A stretch of DNA of 64,000 nucleotides from Herbaspirillum sp. DW155 (GTDB taxonomy: Bacteria > Pseudomonadota > Gammaproteobacteria > Burkholderiales > Burkholderiaceae_D): the NCBI RefSeq assembly GCF_037076565.1, contig NZ_AP029028.1, positions 496,001 through 560,000 of the forward strand, written 5' to 3'. Below, piece by piece: positions 27,001 through 33,478 of the stretch. The notes under the pieces were generated by a model. It was not told where the DNA came from and did not search any database. It worked only from the letters and a program-made list of their open reading frames with translations. Position 1 is the stretch's first letter, and every line of letters begins with the position of its first letter. Both the position numbers and the translations under genes were made by a program.

Positions 27001-27317
27001 AGGGCAAGATCGGCAGTGCGATGGCCGTGGGTTTGCCCTCCGTAGCCACCACCATGGCCACGGAAGGTATGGGTCTGAAGGCCGGTGAGCATGTGCTGGT
27101 GGCCGATCAGGCGCAGTCGATGGCCGACGCGATCTGTCGGCTTTATACCGACGAGGCGCTGTGGCGCAAGCTCAGCGCATCCGGTGTGCAGTTTGCCGAA
27201 CACGCCTGGGGAGCACACGCCGCTTTCGATGCGCTGGCCGGCATTCTGGCATCGGTGGACTTGTCGGTGACAAAATCAGAGCGGCCATTGTCCTTGTGGC
27301 GACCAAAAGCTGCCTGA
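24081..27317 (+). CDS. Methyltransferase - coiled coil - GT2 - GT4 fusion protein
   Basis: This 1078-residue cytoplasmic protein has four parts. Residues about 15-235 form a class I SAM methyltransferase (VVLDIASGEGYG, VTGVDI, LPDHSVDLIVSFETIEH). Residues about 265-330 are heptad-like and rich in Glu, Gln, Lys and Leu (RQLEKAFRQMHNELKQSQ and on), a probable coiled coil. Residues about 432-680 form a GT2 fold (PLVSVIIPIYGKVNYTLRC, IVVDDCSPDD, FLNNDTEVTPDW). Residues about 695-1060 form a GT-B/GT4 fold (VLVLDHCTPTPDQDAGS, MFVGGYQHAPNVDAV, PLRYGAGIKGKI). It follows wzt and is probably part of O-chain assembly, perhaps both elongating and capping. No clear ribosome site is seen. Confidence 0.85.
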   Translation: MSDQASNETKPVMEFTGERFVPEEHGNIELEHWHRYLQATELAAGKVVLDIASGEGYGSAMMAKVAQHVTGVDIAPEAVQHASQRYQRDNLRYLVGNCAAIPLPDHSVDLIVSFETIEHHDQHEEMMREFKRVLRPDGLLLISNPDKHFYSEVPNYHNEYHVKELYEGEFKQMLSTWYKNTRYFGQRLIYGSVILPESGQAGSVHYEMVDQQIQTSQGLPRPLYWVALASDVALPELPAGIFEQDVLTSEVLQDWKHAVHAQAGLANERADKIRQLEKAFRQMHNELKQSQKEFKQSQQYLHASDVQLLATRAQLEEANKLYASLIRSISWRASWPLREIRRWTLTPSAQVRLYLRRGVSIMRVVYRKMPFTAKQRSAQRRFVQKNFPALWRRLNQTVSVQLRENARMVKGTPLVDFPWETTHLALPTSEQPLVSVIIPIYGKVNYTLRCLASIVQHPPGLPFEVIVVDDCSPDDSRKILSKVDGIRLVCNASNQGFLRSCNLAAAQARGQYLYFLNNDTEVTPDWLDALARTFDQFPGTGLVGSKLVWPDGVLQEAGGIIWKDGSAWNFGRYQDQLDPTYNYARETDYCSGASIMVPTALFNELNGFDELYVPAYCEDSDLALRIRDRGYRVIYQPLSVVVHYEGVSNGTDTGAGVKAYQVENLKKQYERWQHMLAGYQENGVDVDSAKDRAATRRVLVLDHCTPTPDQDAGSIIVFNIMLLMREMGFQVTFIPEHNFLYMPGYTEALQGAGIEVLYDPYCSSVEQHLKECGPRYDLMFMIRPGVVEQHLAAVRQYCPAAKIIYHTVDLHYLRMQREAGVRGETTASGAVEEMKSLEFESIRAADASIVVSTAELTLLNKELPDQNVHVLPLIMEIPGTKADFADRRDIMFVGGYQHAPNVDAVLYFVNEVLPLVREKLPEVRFIVVGSKVPPEIEALASEHVVIAGFVDELQPLQDKVRVNVAPLRYGAGIKGKIGSAMAVGLPSVATTMATEGMGLKAGEHVLVADQAQSMADAICRLYTDEALWRKLSASGVQFAEHAWGAHAAFDALAGILASVDLSVTKSERPLSLWRPKAA

Positions 27318-27336
27318 ATCAATCGAAGGGGAACTC

Positions 27337-28320
27337 GTGAAATTAGGATTGGGGACGTGGCGATTTTTTCTCGCCTTTGTGGTCGTGATTTCCCATTTGT
27401 GGAAGGACATGATCGGTGGCCCGGCGGCCTATGCCGTTTGGGGTTTTTACATCCTGAGCGGCTTCCTGATGGCGCATGTGCTGCGTTTCAAGTACGGGCA
27501 AGAAAAAGCCGGCCTGCGTGATTACGCCATCAACCGCTTCCTGCGGATCTACCCGGCCTACGCCATCGCCATGGCTGTCGGTGCGCTATCGCTGTATTTC
27601 CTGCCGCGCATGGGGATTCTGCCCTCTGCGCTCAATCCGCAGTTCGTGCGACCGCATGGGGCGTTTGAATGGTTGAGCAATATCTTCCTGCTCCCCGTAC
27701 CTACCCCTGGTTTGTTCGTGCCGGTCGCGGGTGCCCTGGCCGTCGAGGTGGGTGCCTACGTGCTCATGCCGCTGATGGCCTTCAGTCGTTCGGCCACATG
27801 GCTGGGCCTGATCTTGAGTATCGCGTTCAATTTCAGGCTGGGCTTTGCCCTGGAGACCTTCGGTGATCGCTACTCCGGTTTCCTGACCTGTTTCATGGCC
27901 TTTGCATGTGGCGCGTTGCTGTCCCATTATCGCGAACCGCTGGCCAGGTTCCGCGCGCCTGTGCTGAGCACGCTGGTGTGGCTTCTGCATGGCCTGGTCT
28001 GGCTCAAGTATGACCCATGGCCCTGGACCTATGGAGTGTATTTCTCGCTGGTGTTGTCCGGTTGGGTCGTCCTGTCGCTGGCGCCGCGCAAGACGGGCCA
28101 CCTGGACACCGTCCTGGGCGATCTCTCTTATCCCGTCTACCTGTTTCACACGACCGCAGCCATCTGGCTGCTGCCCCTCGGCGTCGAGATGAGGACCTTC
28201 TCGTTCTTCGCGCTCGCTTTCGTGATCACGCTGGTGGTGTCGTGGCTTGTTGTCCGCCTGGTGGACAAGCCACTGGCTGGTCTCAAGAAGAAACGTACAG
28301 AAAATCTGGAGAAAGCATGA
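27337..28320 (+). CDS. Acyltransferase 3 family membrane protein (probable polysaccharide O-acyltransferase)
   Basis: This 327-residue multi-spanning protein has the acyltransferase-3 hallmarks: an early RFFLAFVVVISHLW with the conserved His, GFYILSGFLMA, and the R-x-x-R-I-x-P like NRFLRIYPAY. About ten hydrophobic segments are visible. The family O-acetylates sugars at the inner membrane. The start is GTG at 27337, with AAGGGGA 7 bases upstream. Its stop overlaps the next GT2 gene. Confidence 0.88.
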   Translation: MKLGLGTWRFFLAFVVVISHLWKDMIGGPAAYAVWGFYILSGFLMAHVLRFKYGQEKAGLRDYAINRFLRIYPAYAIAMAVGALSLYFLPRMGILPSALNPQFVRPHGAFEWLSNIFLLPVPTPGLFVPVAGALAVEVGAYVLMPLMAFSRSATWLGLILSIAFNFRLGFALETFGDRYSGFLTCFMAFACGALLSHYREPLARFRAPVLSTLVWLLHGLVWLKYDPWPWTYGVYFSLVLSGWVVLSLAPRKTGHLDTVLGDLSYPVYLFHTTAAIWLLPLGVEMRTFSFFALAFVITLVVSWLVVRLVDKPLAGLKKKRTENLEKA

Positions 28321-29369
28321 CCGATCGACAGGCTCAGAGTCGGATGCCCAACCGCGACGCCGATACCGGCTCAGGCGAAGACGCGCCGGTCATCGCGGTT
28401 GTCATACCCAGCTACAAGGTCACCCGGCACATTCTTGGCGTCATCGAAGCGATGGGCGAGGAAATCTCGCTGATCTACGTGGTCGACGACAAGTGTCCCG
28501 ATGGTTCGGGCGATTTCGTGGCGCAGCATTGCAATGATCCGCGGGTGCGCATCGTGCGCCATGAGGTTAACCAGGGTGTCGGCGGGGCTGTCATGAGCGG
28601 ATACAAGGCTGCGGTGGCCGACGGTGCCGACGTGATCGTCAAGGTCGATGGCGATGGTCAGATGGACCCGGAGCTGATCCCGCATTTCGTGCGCCCCATC
28701 CTCGATGGAGTGGCCGATTACACCAAGGGCAATCGTTTCTATGACCTCGAAGAAATTGGCGCCATGCCGCCGATGCGCCTGTTCGGCAACACGGTGCTCT
28801 CGCTGATGGCGAAGTTCTCTACGGGTTATTGGGATCTGTTCGACCCGACCAACGGATTTACGGCGATCCACGCCGACGTGGCTCGCCATCTTCCTTATGA
28901 CAAGATCAGTCGTCGGTATTTCTTCGAAACCGATATGCTGTTCCGCCTCAACATCTTGCGTGCGGCGGTGGTCGATATCCCGATGGCCGCCAAATATGGC
29001 GATGAGGTCAGCGGATTGAAGATATCCAAGATCGTTGGCGAGTTCCTGGTCAAGCATGCCCGTAATTTCGTCAAACGGATTTTCTACAATTACTATCTGC
29101 GCGACCTGACCCTGGCGTCCCTGGAATTACCGATCGGTTTGCTGTTGCTGGGCTTTGGGATCGGATATGGCGGTTATCACTGGATCGCGGCAGCCGGCAG
29201 CGGATTGCCGACGCCCGCCGGCACCGTCATGATGGCGGCGCTGCCTATCCTCACCGGTTTGCAGCTGGTGCTGGCTTTTCTCGGACACGATATCGCAGCG
29301 GTGCCGCGCCGGGCACGGCATCTCGGTCGGCTGCGCCGGTTTGGCGCCAAGCCCCGTGCGCCGCGTTGA
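28317..29369 (+). CDS. GT2 family glycosyltransferase, DPM1/GtrB-like, with C-terminal membrane segments
   Basis: This 350-residue protein has a GT2 domain (VIPSYKVTRHI, YVVDDKCPDGSGD, KVDGDGQMDPE) followed by two hydrophobic helices near the C-terminus (LELPIGLLLLGFGIGYGGY and MMAALPILTGLQLVLAFLG). This layout is that of enzymes that load a sugar onto polyprenyl phosphate on the cytoplasmic face. It begins on the ATGA overlap with the acyltransferase and leads a coupled set containing a GtrA-type flippase, oxidoreductases and a large membrane protein. Confidence 0.88.
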   Translation: MTDRQAQSRMPNRDADTGSGEDAPVIAVVIPSYKVTRHILGVIEAMGEEISLIYVVDDKCPDGSGDFVAQHCNDPRVRIVRHEVNQGVGGAVMSGYKAAVADGADVIVKVDGDGQMDPELIPHFVRPILDGVADYTKGNRFYDLEEIGAMPPMRLFGNTVLSLMAKFSTGYWDLFDPTNGFTAIHADVARHLPYDKISRRYFFETDMLFRLNILRAAVVDIPMAAKYGDEVSGLKISKIVGEFLVKHARNFVKRIFYNYYLRDLTLASLELPIGLLLLGFGIGYGGYHWIAAAGSGLPTPAGTVMMAALPILTGLQLVLAFLGHDIAAVPRRARHLGRLRRFGAKPRAPR

Positions 29370-29399
29370 CCGCCCTACGCGTACAGGGTAGGTGAGATC

Positions 29400-29963
29400 A
29401 TGAAATATCTGCAGTTTCTCAAGGAAAAGACCAAGGGTTATTCGCTCGGACAAATGCTGCGGCTGGAGTTCGAGTCACTGTTCTTTGGTCTGTTCTCGCT
29501 GGTGCCTACCACCGGTGGCGTGATCCTGCGCGCGCTGGTCAGCAAGCTGTTCTTCAAGAGCTGCAAGGGGTTTGCCTGGATTCAGCCGAGGGTCATCATT
29601 GTGCACTCGGACCGTATCACCGTCGGGTCGAACTTTGGCGTGAACTCGGGGAGTTACATCAATGGGGTCGGCGGCATCGAATTTGGTTCGTATGTACTCA
29701 TCGGAAGCAACGTCACCATCTCTTCAGGACAGCATCCCATCGAAGGTGCCGAGCCCCCCGTGTTCGCCCGCGAGACGCTGCCCCGCAAGATCGTCATCGG
29801 CGACGATGTGTGGATCGGCGCCGGTGCCGTCATCATGCCCGGCGTCACCATTGCGCGTGGTACGGTGATCGGTGCCAACTCGGTCGTCACCAAGGATACG
29901 GAAGAGTATGCGGTGATGGTTGGCGCGCCGGCCCGACAGATTCGCAAGCGGACCAGCGCATGA
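29400..29963 (+). CDS. Hexapeptide-repeat (left-handed beta-helix) acyltransferase
   Basis: The 187-residue protein has repeated [LIV]-G-x4 hexapeptides (FGSYVLIGSNVTIS, IGDDVWIGAGAVIMPGVTI, GTVIGANSVVTK) and the closing GAPARQIRKR of WbbJ/NodL/maltose acetyltransferase proteins. The catalytic His is in SSGQHPIE. It probably O-acetylates a sugar of the surface glycan. GGTGAG lies before the ATG. The stop overlaps gtrA-like 29960. Confidence 0.88.
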   Translation: MKYLQFLKEKTKGYSLGQMLRLEFESLFFGLFSLVPTTGGVILRALVSKLFFKSCKGFAWIQPRVIIVHSDRITVGSNFGVNSGSYINGVGGIEFGSYVLIGSNVTISSGQHPIEGAEPPVFARETLPRKIVIGDDVWIGAGAVIMPGVTIARGTVIGANSVVTKDTEEYAVMVGAPARQIRKRTSA

Positions 29964-30361
29964 GCACCTTGGTCAGGTATCTCATCGTGGCGGTGCTCGC
30001 CTATGTCATCGACATGGGCGGCTATTATTGCCTGATTCAAGCCGGCATGAACCCGATCGTATCCAATGTCGTGGTCAAGGTGATTGCCGCCATTTGCGGC
30101 TTTTTCATGCATCGTCGTTTTACCTACCAGATAGTCGAAGCCGACGGGAAAATGGGGCAGGCCGCCAAGTACTTCGGTACGGCGCTCCTGTATACGCCGC
30201 TGTCTTCCCTGGTGCTTTACCTGCTGATGCTGGTGATTCCGCATCCGGTGACCGCAAAGGCCATTTCCGATGTGCTGCTCTTCATCGTGACTTTCTGGAT
30301 CACTTCCAAATTCACTTTTACACGCAAGAAAAACGGTATCAGCGCCGGTGGCGATCTATGA
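29960..30361 (+). CDS. GtrA-like membrane protein (putative polyprenyl-phosphate-sugar flippase)
   Basis: This 133-residue protein has four membrane segments and the GtrA pattern: VRYLIVAVLAYVIDMGGYY, NVVVKVIAAICGFFMHRRFTY, and the final FIVTFWITSKFTF with a basic tail. GtrA family members are thought to flip lipid-linked single sugars. It overlaps the genes on both sides by four bases. With the GT2 at 28317 and the large membrane protein at 33471 it can form a three-part periplasmic glycosylation unit. Confidence 0.88.
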   Translation: MSTLVRYLIVAVLAYVIDMGGYYCLIQAGMNPIVSNVVVKVIAAICGFFMHRRFTYQIVEADGKMGQAAKYFGTALLYTPLSSLVLYLLMLVIPHPVTAKAISDVLLFIVTFWITSKFTFTRKKNGISAGGDL

Positions 30362-30582
30362 AATCTGACGGGGCATCAATGGACATTGAACTGATTGAAT
30401 CCAACGTCTCGCGGCAGGCTGATTACATCAAGCTGTATCCGGCCTGTTTTTCGCAGGCCATAAAATTTCAGCATGGCTGCCCCATGTACGATAGGTGCGG
30501 CTTTTATCGTCAGGGAAGTGTCTTCCGGCAGGCTCGACCCTTCATCCGCACTCATTTCGATAACAGCGGATCGGCACCATGA
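30358..30582 (+). CDS. Small protein of unknown function, translationally coupled on both sides
   Basis: The 74-residue reading frame starts on an ATGA overlap with the gtrA-like stop and ends on an ATGA overlap with the next ATG, so it is likely translated. It has three Cys residues (YPACF, GCPMYDRC). The first 30 residues (MDIELIESNVSRQADYIKLY) vaguely resemble the start of FemAB/GNAT-type acetyltransferases, so it may be the remnant of a longer gene. I do not recognise a family; function unknown. Confidence 0.5.
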   Translation: MKSDGASMDIELIESNVSRQADYIKLYPACFSQAIKFQHGCPMYDRCGFYRQGSVFRQARPFIRTHFDNSGSAP

Positions 30583-31871
30583 AGATTGCTATCACCGGAT
30601 CGAATGGGTACATCGGCAGCCACCTGGTGGCCCTGGCGCGGCGACGCCGTATCAGCGTGGTTCACCTGACCCGTAACGCCCCCGCACTGGAGGCCACAGA
30701 GCAGTGGTTGCCGTTTGATCTCACCCGGCCGGCGTGCGTGACGCTGCCGCCGGATGTGGATGCAGTGATCCACCTTGCCATCAACCCGGGCGCGGCCAGC
30801 GCCACCGACAGCGCCAATGAAGTTCGGGCGGCCGGTTCGCTGATCGACGCGGCCGAAGCAGTTGGCGCCCGCGTGGTATTCGTCTCCAGTCAGACTGCCC
30901 GTGAAAACGCACCCACCCTGTATGGACGGACCAAAGCACAGATCGAAGTGCTGGTGGCTGCACGCGCTGGTTGCAGCGTGCGTCCGGGGCAGGTCTATGG
31001 TGGCGATGAAAAGGGACTGTTTGGTTTGCTCGTCAATGTCGTGGCGCGCCTGCCCGTGTTGCCAGCCTTCGTGCCGGCGCCCCAGGTCCAGCCTGTGCAT
31101 GTCGACGATCTTGCCGAGGCCTTGTTGCAGGTGGCGCAACGGCATGATCTGTCCGGGCGCGCGCTTGCCGTGGCTGCACCTGACCCTTTGTCTTTCACTG
31201 CTTTTCTCAAGACCATCGGCACCCACCGTCTGGGGATGAGGCGTTTGTTTGTCCCGGTGCCGGTACTGCTGGTGCGTGCTGCAGTTGCCGTATTGGGACA
31301 GGAGCGCAGCGACCGTCTTGGGCTGTCCCGGCTATTGTCGCTGTTTGGTCTGCCATTGATGTCGTCCCGGGACGACCTGGCCACGCTGGGATTGGTACTG
31401 CGACCTTTGCAAGAAGGCATGCGTACCGATCCGGAGGCAACCGATGCCACCGATTCTGCATTGCTGACGGAAGGCCGTGTGATGCTCACCTATCTGCTCA
31501 AACGTTCTCCGGACGCTGCCTTGCTCGACCGCTATGTGCGCGCGATCAAGCAGTGCCGTGACAGCCGGGCCCTTGCTCTCCCAGGTTTTGTACTGCGCCG
31601 CCCGGCGTTGCTCGCGCTGCTGGATGACCGCGCTTTTCTGGCCAGCCCCCGCGGCGCTGATTTTGCATGGCGCCTGGACGCGGCAACGCTGCTGGCTGAG
31701 GCGACTCCGGCGGGGGCCAGTCATTATCTGGGCATCGGCCGCCCAGCTGGTTTTTTCAGATATGGGCTGCAACTGGCGGGTAGCGTAAGCATGGAAATTT
31801 TCTGGCGCCTGGCGCGCGCGATATCAATGCCCTTGTTCTTGCGTGCTGCAATCGATCGGAGTTTCAAGTGA
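30579..31871 (+). CDS. NAD(P)-dependent epimerase/reductase (extended SDR) with C-terminal extension
   Basis: The N-terminal part is an SDR: ITGSNGYIG (loop at residues 7-13), a Ser-rich strand VVFVSSQTA and catalytic Y115-x3-K119 (YGRTK). The SDR fold ends near residue 310. The remaining 120 residues, beginning around LLTEGRVMLTYLLKRSPDA, are not part of the usual fold, and the end is hydrophobic (VSMEIFWRLARAISMPLFLRA), perhaps a membrane contact. It is coupled to the GMC oxidoreductase that follows (GTGA). Substrate unknown; possibly a lipid-linked sugar (inference). Confidence 0.85.
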   Translation: MKIAITGSNGYIGSHLVALARRRRISVVHLTRNAPALEATEQWLPFDLTRPACVTLPPDVDAVIHLAINPGAASATDSANEVRAAGSLIDAAEAVGARVVFVSSQTARENAPTLYGRTKAQIEVLVAARAGCSVRPGQVYGGDEKGLFGLLVNVVARLPVLPAFVPAPQVQPVHVDDLAEALLQVAQRHDLSGRALAVAAPDPLSFTAFLKTIGTHRLGMRRLFVPVPVLLVRAAVAVLGQERSDRLGLSRLLSLFGLPLMSSRDDLATLGLVLRPLQEGMRTDPEATDATDSALLTEGRVMLTYLLKRSPDAALLDRYVRAIKQCRDSRALALPGFVLRRPALLALLDDRAFLASPRGADFAWRLDAATLLAEATPAGASHYLGIGRPAGFFRYGLQLAGSVSMEIFWRLARAISMPLFLRAAIDRSFK

Positions 31872-33478
31872 GTACCGATTTCGACGTGGTGATCATCGGC
31901 AGCGGTCCGGCTGGCGTATCGGCGGCCTTTCCCTTGGTCGAGGCCGGTTTGCGCGTGTTGATGCTCGATGGTGGCAAGCAGGCATCTGCACCTCGGCCAG
32001 CCGAAAATTTTATTCAGGAGCGCGCCACTCAAGACGATCAGTGGCAGTGGATGGTCGGTGAGCATTTCCACCCGCTGCAAATGCGTGACGCCCTTTCACC
32101 CAAGCTGCGGGTGCCCGGTCATGCGCATGTGTTCGATGGCTTTCGCGAAGGAAACCGCATTGACACCGACCGTTTCGTCGCGCTCGGTTCATTGGCTCCC
32201 GGCGGGCTGTCCAATGCCTGGGGGTGCGGCGTAGCCCGATTGACCGGGGCCGAGCTGGACGATTATCCATGTGATCCGGATGAACTGGCCAGCTCTTACC
32301 AGCGTGTGGCCCGGCGTATCGGCATCAGTGGCCCGGCCAGCGACGAATTGTCGGACTATTTCGCGCTGGATGGCTGGGGCCAGCGCGAAATTCCGCTTGA
32401 TACCATACACGCCGCGATGCAACGCAAATATCTGGCACGGCGTGATGGCCTGGCCGCAGAGGGTTTCCGCATGGGGCGTTTTCGCTTGGCAGCGCTGAGC
32501 GAGGATCGGGGCGAGCGTCTCGGTTGCAACCAGTCCGGCAATTGCCTGTTTGGTTGCGAGCGGCGCTCATTGTATTCGGCTACGGAAGATCTGCTGCTGT
32601 TGAAGCGTTTCGATAATTTTCATCATGCCGAGCTGGTGGTGGAAGATCTTGAGCAGCAGGGGCAGGGCTGGTTGGTACGCGGAACGCAACCACGGGATGG
32701 CAGTCCCGGCGCATTCCGTGCGGGCCAGGTGTACCTTGCGGCGGGCACCATCGCTTCGACCCGCCTGGCGCTCAATGCCCTGCAACTTGCAGCGCCTGTG
32801 CGGATGTTGTCTTGCCCTACGGCAGCGTTCATTTTGTGGCTGCCGACATTTCTGGGGGCGCATCGCACCAACGCATTTGGTTCCGCACAACTGGCGTTCG
32901 TGCAAAAGCTTCGGGAGGATGTCACCGCGCTCGGTTCTACTTTCTCCACAACGGGTTTGCCGATGAGCGAGTTCGCACGGCATTTACCGTTGCGCCGGCG
33001 TTATGCGGTAGATTTTCTGCGTGCATTGATGAGTTCGTGCGTGGTCGGCAACATGTTCTTGCCGGGGCATCTGTCCGATAACCAGGCGATGCTCACGCCG
33101 GATGGTAGCCTGCGTATCACAGGGGGCCATCATGGTGATGTGGCTGACCTGCTCAAACTCGCTGCCAGCCGCCTTCGTCGGGCCTATGCGCGGCTTGGCG
33201 CCTTCATGTTGCCGACGAGTTTTACGCCGGGACCACCTGGCGGTGATATCCACTATGCCGGTTCGCTACCTATGCGCAGTCAGCCCGTGCGTGGCCAGAC
33301 CGATGCCGACGGGCAGTTGCATGGACTTTCCGGACTGTATGTAGTCGACGGTGCGAGCCTGCCTTCATTGTCCGAGAAATCGCACACCCTGACGATCATG
33401 GCCAACGCCGACCGGATTGCGAACGCGGCAGTGCGTCGCATGCAGCGCCAACCTATACAAAGAGTTTTTCATGATTGA
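31868..33478 (+). CDS. GMC family FAD-dependent oxidoreductase
   Basis: This 536-residue flavoprotein has the N-terminal dinucleotide-binding GSGPAG (residues 11-16) in VVIIGSGPAGVSAAFPLVEAG, a GGLSNAWG motif like the GMC GG-SNxWG loop, a Cys-containing NQSGNCLFGC, AAGTIASTRLAL, and the C-terminal pair H462 (DIHYAGSLPM) and H506 (KSHTLTIMANADRIA) at the positions of the GMC catalytic bases. The start is GTG at 31868 on the overlap with the SDR stop. GMC enzymes oxidise alcohols, including sugar hydroxyls; with the adjacent SDR it could epimerise a sugar by oxidation and reduction. Confidence 0.9.
   Translation: MSTDFDVVIIGSGPAGVSAAFPLVEAGLRVLMLDGGKQASAPRPAENFIQERATQDDQWQWMVGEHFHPLQMRDALSPKLRVPGHAHVFDGFREGNRIDTDRFVALGSLAPGGLSNAWGCGVARLTGAELDDYPCDPDELASSYQRVARRIGISGPASDELSDYFALDGWGQREIPLDTIHAAMQRKYLARRDGLAAEGFRMGRFRLAALSEDRGERLGCNQSGNCLFGCERRSLYSATEDLLLLKRFDNFHHAELVVEDLEQQGQGWLVRGTQPRDGSPGAFRAGQVYLAAGTIASTRLALNALQLAAPVRMLSCPTAAFILWLPTFLGAHRTNAFGSAQLAFVQKLREDVTALGSTFSTTGLPMSEFARHLPLRRRYAVDFLRALMSSCVVGNMFLPGHLSDNQAMLTPDGSLRITGGHHGDVADLLKLAASRLRRAYARLGAFMLPTSFTPGPPGGDIHYAGSLPMRSQPVRGQTDADGQLHGLSGLYVVDGASLPSLSEKSHTLTIMANADRIANAAVRRMQRQPIQRVFHD

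Noticed and set aside
24969..27218. 749-residue - strand frame
   Set aside because: Shadow of the methyltransferase-GT fusion on the other strand; His/Gln-rich with no motif or start signal.
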